Assembly: GCF_000485595.1 (NCBI RefSeq)
Contig: NW_014577132.1
Span: 88,581 to 108,580 of the forward strand
DNA length: 20,000 bases
From: Priapulus caudatus
Taxonomy: Eukaryota > Priapulida > Priapulimorpha > Priapulimorphida > Priapulidae
Reading direction: 5' to 3'
Positions 1-9,838 of this stretch are shown one piece after another; within the stretch, counting starts at the first letter, position 1, and each line of letters opens with the position of its first letter. Made by a program: the position numbers and the translations under genes. The notes beneath the pieces were generated by a model, which saw only the letters and a program-made list of their open reading frames with translations, had not been told where the DNA came from and made no database searches.

Positions 1-466
1 TACCACTCGGTGATCACTGAAACCTGCACTTGGACATAGCAAGAAACTGGCGATCCGATCGACTATGCTTGATTATGTACATCTTTTTTGACGGGACTCC
101 GCCCTGCATGTAATGGCCGAAAAGTAATGAGATTCATTCAAGACAATGCTCACGAAATGAATTTCAAATAAGCATTCAGCATCCTGCTGAAATTGCCTCT
201 GTCTGCTGTATTGAATTCATGCAAAGCGGTTTTCAAACTTGGAAATCCAATCAGCGCCCACAGATTGTGTTTGTAATTCATCGTAGTGGCAATGCATGAG
301 CGGCGCTCGCGTGAGCACGAACGTTTCGCCCAGCTGCGCAGTCGCATCAGCACCTCATCCGACGTCCCTTCAGCAGTTTTGCGACATTAGGTGCCTGCGA
401 TTGCGACGCAATCGTATTCAACGTTTACCGATGCGCTGAAACACCGATGCGCGTATGTGTTTTGCC

Positions 467-807
467 GGTACACCGCTGCGGTTGTGTTTTGGTACGGCGC
501 GCGCGCCTGTGTGTTCTTGGTACACCCGACGTGCGCGTTGTTCTTGGTACACAGACGCGTGTGTTTTGGCTACACCGTGCGGTGCTTTCTTGGTACACTC
601 GCGGCGTGTGGGTCTGGGTACCACCGTTGCGTTGTTCTGGACACAAGACGCTGTGTTGCTTTTTCTGGTACACCGTGCGTGGCTTGTTCTGGTACACGCT
701 GCGTGTGCTTCTGATAAAACGCCGCGCTGTGTTATGGTACAACGACGAGTGTGGTCTGGTACTACCGTGCGTTGATGTTCTGGTTCACACCGGGTGCGGT
801 TGTTACT
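467..807 (+). repeat. GGTACACCG minisatellite, copy 1 (about 14 degenerate units)
   Basis: About 14 tandem units, most beginning GGTAC and ending in GTGTTCT or GTGTTTT. Unit lengths I count range from 22 to 28 bp, mean about 24.4, compared with a strict 21 or 22 bp in the second copy. The excess is made of single extra bases such as CTGCGG for CGCG and TTCTTGG for TTCTGG. Open frames across this array (391-714 on +, 425-742 on -) are by-products of a period near a multiple of three and should not be taken as genes. Confidence 0.9.
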
Positions 808-2499
808 GCCTTAAGAAGTGGTATGGCGACAACACGAAGCTTCACTTGCATCGGGCAGCTGTGCCCGTATTCTGGTAGAGTTGCCCACAAGCGTTCACGC
901 TTCGACACACTCGAAGTCATTCTCGTACAGGAGGTTATGGAAATCGTTTACCTAAGGGACTCGTCCCGTTGCCCTTCGGCACGCGGTGTGTAGCCTAATG
1001 TTTCGAATAAAAATGGAGAGAACGAATACGCGCGGTGTGTGCTGAGAGTTGAAAAAGCACGTCGAGAGAAGACGGAAATCAAAGTGACGAACACATCCTG
1101 CAGCGGAGCTGAGCGCAAATTGGCATGCAAAATACAAAGCAAATTTCAAACCCAACATAGCGAGTTAACATACGATCATCACTTACCGAATGGTCGTTCG
1201 TGCTAAACTAGCAGCCCTCGATTTTCACTTGAAGCTTAACTACTGTTTTGAATGCGTGCTAGTCTGGTAACGTAATGCGCGGTCAAATGCGCGTCACGGT
1301 AGTGTAACGTACTCCGCAACTCGTTCGATGCACGGTGAGGAAATGTCATCAAATCGGACAAATGTTCACACGATGGTAGTTTAAACAAGGGAAGATTACG
1401 CGCTTCGAACAGCGGAGACACTCGGCAAATAATAATGAATAACAATAAAAAAACAACGATAAAGTTATGCGAAATGAATGCTCCGAAATTTACCAGGACA
1501 TTTTATCGGATTCAGATTGCACGAGTTACTTTAATAAACTACACATCTGACCTGGCTGTGTTCAAATTAGGGCTGATGTTCGGCCCTAGTAGTTTGTCGC
1601 ATGGAGAAGTAGGATGTCCCTTAGATCTGGCACAGGTCTGTACTCAATCTGGAACTTTGTACATCAGCGTATGAGTGGGTTTCAGAATAATTTCGTTTCG
1701 AGAAGTTTCCCGCAATAGAATTAGATACAATGCAACTGTCCGCTTTCGTCAATAGTTAGAACGAGCACGCGACTATTCGCCTGAGATAAAGTTTTTTTTA
1801 TTCAGCCAAAAAGCATAAGCAATATAAAGAATACCACAACACATACTTACGACAAATCACGGTCAGATTCATTTATACACCACCACGCCATCCACATCGA
1901 CACACATCAGATTCCGATCTGAGACGTTACGATCCTAAACCTGTTGCGCACAGCTCTCCGACCGACAAGATATCCCGTGCACCGCCTGGAGCATAATTTT
2001 CACGGCTCGCTGACGACCAAAGTGCCCTCTAATGACTTCTTAAGTCTTCCTGGCACTGAAAGCGCTCCCGAGAACGCACTGCCTGTCGCTGTCACACGTA
2101 GGCGCAACCTTTGAGCCTCAGCGACGGAAGTCGGGCAAAACTTCGCGTATGCGAGCTGGACAGCTCGCCCGCAGCCAATCCGACGGCGGCTGCGTTATCG
2201 AGATCCCGGGCAAAAGCTGCGCGCGAGAGATCAATAGTCATGGGATGACTTTCTTGGTTATTGTACATTGCTTGCTATGTTGTGTTTTAAAACATGATTC
2301 ACTCGCCTCTGTGCGCACACCACACACACCAGCTGCGCACCGCCCGCACCCTCGCTCTGCGGCGCGCTTACGATAGAATTTTCTCTACTCGGCGCGAATA
2401 TTGCCTTAATTTAAACCGCCAGTGTTGTGGAACGGCCAGCAGTGAAAAAAAGCATGATGCTGTGCCAACAATCGCGCAGGGAAAGCGCTTCCAAATTTC
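808..2499. other. No recognised feature (copy 1)
   Basis: About 1.7 kb with no protein family, RNA gene or transposon that I recognise. Open frames are under 80 codons, and the indel differences from copy 2 break them. AATAAA motifs at 1009 and 1533 are conserved in copy 2, but there is no gene for them to serve. Around 2170 an AGCCAATCC motif sits in a CpG-rich stretch, also conserved in copy 2; on its own it is too weak to call a promoter. Confidence 0.5.
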
Positions 2500-2880
2500 A
2501 TACCGACGAGCGGCGGGTCCGAGGCTACAACAACAGTCGGCGGCCGGCGGCCGGCATTTTCTCCGCGGCGGCAGAAGAAATTTCTGCCGATCGGTGCCGC
2601 CGCGAGGACAGCATTCTCCCGATGACTAAGGCCTCGCTTCGCGCTGCACACAAAAGCGTCGTCATCGAGGTCCGGGAAAGAACCATCGAGCCATGCTCTT
2701 CGTCTCCCCCCCCCCAAAAAACACTAACGCGCGGACGACGCGTAGTGCTGCGACGGACAAAGCGGACGCTGTGCTCTGGCCGAGCGACATGAAGTAACAC
2801 GGCGAAGATGGAGGAGAGGAGAAGGAGGAGGGAGCGCTGCGACTGCCGCGGCATTCGCGTTCGTTAATCAACGGCACTCT
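2500..2880. other. CpG-rich block with C/A and purine tracts (copy 1)
   Basis: This is a locally GC- and CpG-rich block containing CGGCGGCCGGCGGCC-type sequence, a C10A6 run at 2706-2721 and a GA-rich purine tract at about 2810-2834. Overlapping open frames of 100-120 codons exist on both strands (for example 2427-2792 on + and 2406-2717 on -). They follow from the low density of TA-containing stop codons and are not preserved as frames in copy 2, so I do not call a gene. A CpG-island-like regulatory region or untranslated first exon is possible but unproven. Confidence 0.45.
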
Positions 2881-4199
2881 GTCTATTTAGAGAGGAAAGC
2901 GCTGCTGAGACAGGCATGCGGGGGCGACCTGTACCTCGATTAGCTGTTTCCTTTCGTGCCATAACCAGCTAAACGATGTCCACTGATTACAGTTTGGTCG
3001 GACACGAACGTTCGTTGCACTCGGCACGGCTTATCAGCGACTAAACGCTTCGCGATTAAGTTTATCTCTGGAGTTTTATAACGATAGAGTTTCGTTGCGT
3101 GCGGCGGGGCGCCGGGTGTGGTGTTGTGTGTGGGCTGTGGTGTAACTGCACTAGATGTAACTTTGAGTTTTAAAATCGCATGAGAGCCCGTAATCCGAAC
3201 CTTTGTTAGAAACACATCCGCGACGAATGGTCAGGCGCGTTATAGTAACTGCGTTCCGTGAGAAATAGAAACAGTTGGAGCGAACTCTACTTTATTCGTT
3301 TCGCCCCCCCCCCCAATCGCGCGCGCCATCAGCGAAAAAGTGCTTTTTCTATTTCCGCTGATATGCCCAGTTTCGGAATGCGGAACTTTTCAGCCAAATT
3401 AGATGTAGTATTATTTCAAAGCCGTTCAGTAACACGTGGACGACCGAATCTTACGAAAGTGCTCTTTGCGAAAACGTAAAAATTGCCGTTTATTCGCCTG
3501 CGACCGCCGATTAAAAAATATGCGCAAAACTCGCCCAACGCTATTGATTCCAGACTTCAACAGCCGATGTACATTACAATACGCCTATAGTTCTGGCGCA
3601 TATGCTTAGAGATCGCGTTTACGTCCATGCATTATTTGATAGGCCTATACTTCTTACGATTCTTTAATATTAATTTTTATTACTACTTTTAGTCACAGTT
3701 TTTTATCGACATGTGACTATGGCACTTGCTATGAAAAGAAGAGCGACGGGAGTCGTACTGTAAATGTTAGCCACTGCGCGGTGAATCATCGCAGTCGGAA
3801 TCATGTTTCTCCTTGCTATCGCGACTGACCCCAAAACATGGATCCGGAACTCTGATAATTATACTAATAGCAGCATTTAGCCATCATTAATTACAGTAAA
3901 TTAACGGTATGAACTGTCACTCTTTACGAACTTGGAAAATGGGCATTACCAGACTCACAATAGCAAAAACACATAAAAACTTCAAATACAGTGTCTACGC
4001 GGAGCCTGTATAACGACGTGATTAGCCAGAATGAAAATTGTTTCGCGCGAGTCCTGGGAGATTATCATTCGGCAACGTCGCATTGCGGCTAATCGGTGCC
4101 GACAAAGCTAGCCCACAACGCTACATACTCTGCTTTGCCGGGCCACTTACTCAGATTCAAGTTTCGACCACACACGTCGATAGAGCGCGTTTAGTGGCG
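2881..4199. other. No recognised feature apart from poly-C (copy 1)
   Basis: It contains a C11 tract at 3304-3314 (C13 in copy 2), a GT-rich patch near 3110-3145, and otherwise AT-richer sequence from about 3480 on. No open frame over 91 codons, no tRNA- or rRNA-like sequence and no transposon ends were seen. Confidence 0.5.
3304..3314 (+). repeat. Poly-C tract (C11)
   Basis: Eleven consecutive C residues directly before AATCGCGCGC. The matching tract in copy 2 (16562-16574) has thirteen. Confidence 0.95.
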
Positions 4200-4203
4200 C
4201 TCA

Positions 4204-4477
4204 AGGGTCTATGTCCCTCAGGTACTGCCGCGAACGTACCCTGGCAGTTACCGGTTCCGGTAGTCCGGAACGTACCCTGGTAACTAAAAAAAACTATTTG
4301 ATATGGTTAGGGTTAGGTGTACGGGATTAGGTGTTAGCGTTAGGGTTAGTCGGCTTCAGGGAGTATGGTACGTAGGCGATCCCTAGACTCGTTATGGGAG
4401 TAGGCGAGGGTACGTCCCGGCATATTAGATATAGTACCAGGGTACGTTCCGCAGTACCCTGGCGGGACATAGACCCT
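4204..4477. mobile_element. MITE-like inverted-repeat element with TTAGGG core (copy 1)
   Basis: The 274-bp element begins AGGGTCTATGTCCC and ends with the exact complement GGGACATAGACCCT. Pairing continues with small gaps for about 40 bp, through GGTACTGCC and GAACGTACCCTGG. Both ends are followed outward by CTCA (4200-4203 and 4478-4481), consistent with a 4-bp target-site duplication. The motif GAACGTACCCTGG also recurs inward in each half, like subterminal transposase-binding repeats. The core (4305-4350) carries degenerate TTAGGG repeats. There is no transposase frame, so it would be non-autonomous. The size, inverted ends and target duplication define a MITE or fold-back element; the superfamily is not assigned. 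It was inserted before the large duplication, since copy 2 has it at the same place. Confidence 0.82.
4305..4350 (+). repeat. Interstitial TTAGGG tract, degenerate (copy 1)
   Basis: The sequence reads GGTTAGGGTTAGG, then a broken stretch, then GTTAGGGTTAG. It lies inside the inverted-repeat element. The copy 2 version is longer and more perfect, so the breaks here probably include base-level errors. Confidence 0.85.
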
Positions 4478-4481
4478 CTCA

Positions 4482-6716
4482 GCTTTAGTGGCTCCTTATT
4501 CTCAATAGGCGAGCCAGCATGAGCTATTTCCTGGCCTATCAGACAACGGCCACCACGTTTTTCTCTATGACCATCGTAAGTCCAAGTCGGCTTTCTAGAG
4601 CCACACTCTATTTACGCCATTACACCGAGAGCTGATGGCCCCGAAGACAACACTTCCTGACTGCGGGGTGCTGAGCAGAGCTTGCCAAGCCTCGATGGCA
4701 AATATTAGCTTTCGTGATGGTAGTAATTACCAAACTCGATTACGGCTGAAGGCCGCCCAATTAAAAACACACTCAATGCCTGACGATGTCGCGGCATCGC
4801 TATTGCAACGCGACAGGCGGGCGCACAGTAGTACGACGTGTCGCGCCTTAATGATCAGCGCCGCAGACGACGGACTACCTCCTTACATTGTAGTAGGTTC
4901 AGTCAGAACTAAGTCGCGTGCGAACGTTCCGTGACACAAAGGTGGCCGCCCTAAGAAAATGTTCTAATATCAGCCCGAATCTTAACGGCTCTTCGTGCGC
5001 GATATGCATACATCCAGTTTAGTTCTGTGTAATTACAATGACGCAGAAGATTATGGTTATTCAGTAATACTAATAGTAAATACCGGCTATAATAACAAAC
5101 ACTACATAACGTACCATAACAGTAATATAGACTGTCGTCGTCTCTAGCATATGGTTGCAGTGGACGTATAATTAACTAACGAAAACACATATAACGTTCC
5201 GTGTGACGCTAATTTTTCACAACAGTTCTCAGGCAAACGAACTTACGGTAGACGACCTCTTACACTCGCACCCGCCGCTGCCAACATCTCTCAGATGTGC
5301 GCGCTGCATAGCCGCTACGCACGACTTGCTGTGCGATGTGCATGCCATTAACATGGTATCTCGATGACGATAGCACTAGGCCACAGTGGCACGGTCCGCT
5401 CGCCGATTGCTGACAGCTTGCACACTGCCTCTCTGCTGGTGTTTTGCACTGCCCACTGAGTGATGTAATGCGCGGCGCGGCGAGTGTGCCCGTGCCAGGC
5501 AATGCGGATCCTTCGACTGCTTGCCACGAGGAGCGAATGCGTTTCAATCACACAATCTACATAAAACGTAGGCAGCGCGCGCGAAACTGACTAGCATATC
5601 ATTTTTATGCGCCAAACTCGCTGATAAAGACCAAGGGATTTCTATCGACGGACCAGGGCCGCGGCAGACGGCTTCCTCCCACCGCCATCGTCGAGTGCCC
5701 GCGTGCTCTGCTCCTGCCTCTCTCATTAGGCAAATTTATTCTGAAATTTACTCGCGACGAAATTTTTCCGAAGTGGATATGTGTGAAGGACTGCGTTCTG
5801 CGCTGAGAACGTTCAAACACAATTCTATGGTGAAATTGATAAACTTCTCCGCAGCCTACTCCTCACAATTCGAGAGCGCCTGCATTCTGCGCTGCCGAAA
5901 GACGCGCGTGCCGGTAAACACTGCCTGCTATAGCAGGCAGATTCCCGCCCACATCGGACGCGCAGTAGTAGATCCCTCACGCGCTTGCTAGAACGCAAGC
6001 AGCCTCTCTTTCAGCCACCACCCACCTGCAGGGACATCTAGAGGTGACGCAGCAGGAGAGTGCATCAGCTTAAGCAGCTGCGTTGATATGTTCCCACCCA
6101 CACTCGAAACATTGGCGATGAATAGAGCGTTGCCCGCTTTAACCTCACGCCGCACGTCTTAAGCTGACCGAAAGGTGGAAGTATCGTGGATTGCCGACGT
6201 GGCATCGCGGCGAGCTCGGCGTGAATCGCAGCAAGTTCCGCCTTCACATGCCAAATTACGACGACAAACATTTTTCTCCAGACAATTACGCCAAACTGAC
6301 GGCAACGTACACGCTTTCTTGCCCTTTGTTATACTCCCAAATTACGCCGGCGGGGCGCGATTTTTCTGCAAAAAAAAATTCGTTGAACTTTCTACAGCTT
6401 GGTTGGTTTCATCGTTGGTCTGCGAAACGCTGGCGTGAGAGCCGGTGAGCCTCACTGGCCGCGCTTACCGCCTCTTTTAGATGCGCTATGTGTTGGGTTG
6501 TGTGTGAAGAATGGAAACATTACCGCACCTAGACACGCTGATAACGCCCGCCGAGCGAATCATTAGCCCCGGAGGACAAAACAGATCCCTACACCGGGCC
6601 TCCGGGAGCGAGCCCAGCGAGCCCAGCGAGATGCTCTTTACGAAGCCCACGACGCTGGGCGTTAAACGGCATGTTCGGCATGAATTGCGACGAGCATCTC
6701 ACAAATAAACTAACGA
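4482..6716. other. No recognised feature apart from a palindrome (copy 1)
   Basis: About 2.2 kb. The longest frames are 95-99 codons (4635-4934 on +, 5260-5547 on -, 5695-5991 on +). None matches a family I know, and all are disrupted by indels in copy 2. The CGAGCCCAGCGAGCCCAGCGAG stretch near 6608-6629 is a short GAGCCCAGC direct repeat, present in shortened form in copy 2. Confidence 0.5.
5921..5940. repeat. 20-bp perfect palindrome
   Basis: CTGCCTGCTA is followed immediately by its complement TAGCAGGCAG, with no loop. The counterpart in copy 2 (19003-19012) is reduced to a 10-bp palindrome, CTGCTAGCAG. One of the two is therefore altered by indels. It could be a dimeric protein-binding site or chance. 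Confidence 0.8.
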
Positions 6717-6745
6717 GCCGCGCACAATGCCAGGTGGAAACATGA

Positions 6746-6761
6746 GGGGGGGGGGGGGGGG
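6746..6761 (+). repeat. G16 homopolymer, absent from copy 2
   Basis: Sixteen consecutive G residues between GGAAACATGA and TATACG. In copy 2 the same flanks join directly (GGAAACATGA then TATACG, around 19744-19759) with no G tract. It is either a real length polymorphism between copies or an artefact. Confidence 0.95.
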
Positions 6762-6916
6762 TATACGCAATTCTCATGCCTTAACATGCATCGTATATAA
6801 TAGCAGAATGTTATAGCGCCGCGCAGCAGTCGCCAGCTCAGGCTCACGCACTGCGCGCGCTAACCACAGCCCTGTAACAGCAGCAGAAGTCTTGATGCAG
6901 CAGCAGAGGTGCCTCG

Positions 6917-6938
6917 CCCTCTCTCTCTCTCTCTCTCT
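6917..6938 (+). repeat. (CT)n microsatellite, copy 1
   Basis: About eleven CT dinucleotides, followed by TTTCCTCTCC. The matching microsatellite in copy 2 is at 19889-19919. Confidence 0.92.
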
Positions 6939-7037
6939 TTCCTCTCCGACACGATCATTTACATTTGCTGTTCGATAGAGCATGGCACAAATTTCTGTAT
7001 AAAATCATCAAAGTCTCAGTCATTCTCCGGGCCTAAA

Positions 7038-8210
7038 TCAGGTTGGATTAAATCGATTTGGCTTTTACTACGAAAGGCTTAGCAATTCTAGAATGTCGCT
7101 CTCTGGCAAAAACCGCGGTATATGCTGCCGGCAGGCAGCTACCAGCGAAGGATTACCGGGATGAGACAATATTCACATGCAATTTCCCCATCTTCCTATT
7201 CCGCAATTCGACTCCAAGCGATATTATTTTTCGTGCGAGAAAAAACGGACGCAAACACCGCGACGCCACCTGTACTTTCTTAAAAACCGCCGATGTCGAC
7301 ACACTCGACATATTCCGTTCAGGGGTTCACGATCGGGCGCCCACCGATTGGGTTACTGTTAAAGAGCCTCGCAATGGCCCGCGTGCGCATGCGATGCATG
7401 CTCTTCGAGTCTAGACATGGAGTCAACTCGCGGATGCGTCGGGCCCGCCGCAAGTCATCCACAACGAAATCCCAAATTAAGTTTGCGCGCCGCTCAGTCC
7501 GGCGCGTGCATGCAGCGGATGCTAAAACCACTATCCAAGCGGAGGCCGGCATGTTTTCTTCAGGCAACCCGACCATTACAGCTCCAGTGCCACTACAGTG
7601 CTCTTACACAAGGCGTCCATAAATCTGCTATAAAAGTTACAATTTACACTCCCCTGCAGCTGAAGCCTCCCAATTAACCGCATCCGGCTCTTCAGTTACT
7701 GCGAAATACTCCGCTGCATCGAAAAAGATCTGAGAGAGAATAAAAAATTCGCCGTCGGGAGTAAATTCGCCCAGAGTTTTCTAGCTGACGGACTGAAACC
7801 TTTATAGTAACACGACGGAGCCGCAGTAAAACCAGCTGTGCGAAGAATCGCAAAAAGCCTGCCTTCAGTGAACACTCGAGCGCGCACAAAAGCTAGCTGG
7901 CTTCTAGGTTTAGACACGCCATAAACAACTAGATTCTTTTCTTCCGTACGCGGCGCCTAGGAACTTTTTTCGCCTCGCAGGTAAATTCCAGAGCCCTGCT
8001 AAATGCCCAGAGACAAATCGCCGTTACGAGCCGTTGCGAAATCAACATATGACTAGAGGGCGATAAGATTCATGTCCACGGCGATATAATTACAGATTTT
8101 ATTATCCTAACAATGTTTCGATTTCTGCCGAGAATCAACTAAGCCAGCTTATCATCGCGCACTAGTAGAAGCGAGCTAAAAGAGAGAAAAAACAGTGAGA
8201 AAGGAGATAC
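7038..8210. other. No recognised feature (unduplicated)
   Basis: About 1.2 kb. The longest frame (7058-7414, 118 codons) begins at TTG rather than ATG, has no recognisable domain and gives no clear splice context. A TATAAAAG motif at 7629-7636 fits a TATA box in form, but no initiator stands at the expected spacing and no gene follows. I see no RNA gene. Confidence 0.45.
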
Positions 8211-8288
8211 GTAGGTGATGTAGATAGGTATGTATGTAGGTAGTACGGTAGGTAGCGTAGCGTAGGTATGTAAGCACTAGGCAGGGCA

Positions 8289-8323
<35 letters not shown>

Positions 8324-8578
8324 TAGGCAGGGCAAGCAGGCAAGCAGGTAGGCAGGCAAGCAGGCAAGCAGGCAGGCAGGTAGGCAGGCAGGTAGGCAGG
8401 CAAGCAGGCAAGCAGGCAGGCAGGCAGGCAGGTAGGTAGGCAGGCAGCGCAGGCAGGCAGGTAGGCAAGCAGGTAGGCAAGCAGCTAGGCAGGCAGGCAG
8501 GCAGGGGCGCGCAGAGCGAGGGCAGGCAGGTAGGCAGGCAAGCAGGCAGGCAGGCAGCAGGCAGGTAGGTAGGCAGGT

Positions 8579-8609
<31 letters not shown>

Positions 8610-8653
8610 TAGGCAAGCAGGCAGGCAAGCAGTAGGTAGGTCGGCAGGTATCG
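8211..8653 (+). repeat. GGCA/GGTA tetranucleotide array
   Basis: About 440 bp built from GGCA units, with GGTA and AGCA variants interspersed. It starts with GTAGGTAxG-type units on the left and ends in TAGGTCGGCAGGTATCGG. Short interruptions such as GGGGCGCGCAGAGCGAGGGC occur near 8504-8523. Minus-strand frames here (8162-8480) give Cys-Leu-Pro-Ala repeats that come only from the tetranucleotide. Confidence 0.95.
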
Positions 8654-8680
8654 GTAAGGTGCCCGTGAGTGGTTGGGTGG

Positions 8681-8718
8681 TTAGGGTTGAGGTTAGGGTT
8701 AGGGTTAGGCGTTAGGAT
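8681..8718 (+). repeat. Interstitial TTAGGG tract next to the GGCA array
   Basis: About five TTAGGG or near-TTAGGG units, with TTGAGG and TTAGGC variants, about 30 bp after the tetranucleotide array. Unlike the other two tracts it has no AGGGTCTATGTCCC-type inverted ends nearby. Confidence 0.9.
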
Positions 8719-9240
8719 TTTCGTAAAACATTCATACGCCTAATCTAGCCGTAATTCGTTGATTCAGAGTCGGACATATTCACATAACACTACAAGCAAC
8801 TTCACCACGAAGAATATTCAGCCTCCACTCGCCATTTTCAACAGTAAAGAGCATCATTCACGACATTCCTTATATATAACAAGATCAATGACCGCTGACA
8901 GATAAACTCGACATTTGGTGCTCTTAAGCATGCATAGAATGCCGAGAGTGGAATTATCATTTTCTGCCTAATATATAGTGACCAGAACAACACAGCGCAA
9001 GCAGTGCATTAGATGCTCAATAACACGTTTCCGACTGCGGGCGGGCCTCGAATAGATTAGGTACGTAGAATTTAACAGGGATTTTACTATGTAACGTATC
9101 ATCAGAAATGTACAAAGACCGAGCAAAGACTATGCCGGTAACCGTCGATTGTTGAGCGACGCGGGATGTAGAAAATAGCTTAAGAAGCTAATCGCGCTAA
9201 TCTACGTATTCAGTGAAGCCAACTCTCACATTCCAGCTGC
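8719..9240. other. No recognised feature
   Basis: About 520 bp of AT-richer sequence with no open frame of note, no inverted ends and no RNA gene signature. Confidence 0.5.
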
Positions 9241-9389
9241 ACGTGTGCGCGCGCGCGCAGTGTGTGTGTGTATACACGTATATGCGCGTGTGTTTACGTG
9301 CGTGCATGCAACATATATTATATATATGATAGTTTATATATATATATATGTGTTTGTGTGTGTGTGTGTGTTTGTGGTGTGTTGTGGTG

Positions 9390-9420
<31 letters not shown>

Positions 9421-9504
9421 TGTGTGTGTGGTGTGTTACGTGCGTGTATGCGTACGCGTGAGTGCGTGCGTATATATATATATAATTATTATGTGTGTGT
9501 GTGT

Positions 9505-9536
<32 letters not shown>

Positions 9537-9657
9537 GTGTGTGTTTGTGTGTGTGTGGTGTGTGTGTGTGTGTGTGTGTGTGTGTTTACGTGCGTGTCAT
9601 GCGTACGTGAGTGCGCTGCGTTATACTATATATATATGTGTGCTGTGTTGTGGTGGT

Positions 9658-9693
<36 letters not shown>

Positions 9694-9838
9694 GTGTGTT
9701 GTGTGTGTGTTGTACGTGTGTGCGTGCGCCGCGTCGCGTGTGTGGTCGTGTGTTGTGGCTGTGTGTGTGTGTGTTTACGTGCTTGCATGCGTGCGTGCGT
9801 GTGTGTGTTTACGTGCGTGCGTGCATGTATGCGTGCTG
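9241..9838 (+). repeat. (GT)n-rich compound microsatellite
   Basis: About 600 bp of GT repeats mixed with TA tracts (9336-9348, 9471-9482) and recurring GTTTACGTGCGTGCATGCG-like segments. All large plus-strand frames here translate as Cys-Val runs and are low-complexity artefacts. The alternating purine-pyrimidine pattern favours Z-DNA in principle. Confidence 0.95.

Larger units (their letters stand above)
1..7037 (+). repeat. Large direct duplication, copy 1
   Basis: This segment recurs at 13534-20000 in the same order and orientation. Matching landmarks include the opening GGTGATCACTG stretch, the 21-bp minisatellite, C10 followed by an A-run, a longer poly-C tract, the TTAGGG-bearing inverted-repeat element, the CT microsatellite and the closing CCGGGCCTAAA. 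Colinearity is complete over the part visible. Differences are mostly one- or two-base insertions and deletions, with few substitutions. Copy 1 is 7037 bp against 6467 bp for copy 2. The left end is cut by the window edge and the right end is where copy 2 leaves the window, so neither true boundary is seen. It could be a real duplication or one locus assembled twice from noisy reads. Confidence 0.95.

Noticed and set aside
2406-2854. Overlapping 100-120 codon frames on both strands
   Set aside because: They occur because the block is GC-rich and poor in stop codons. The frames are not conserved in copy 2.
6998-7020. TATAAAA followed by TCAGT, resembling a TATA box and initiator
   Set aside because: The spacing is about 20 bp in copy 1 and shorter in copy 2, under the usual 25-31 bp, and no gene follows.
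8162-8480. Minus-strand frames with Cys-Leu-Pro-Ala repeats
   Set aside because: They are translations of the GGCA/GGTA tetranucleotide array in frames without stop codons and have no coding evidence.
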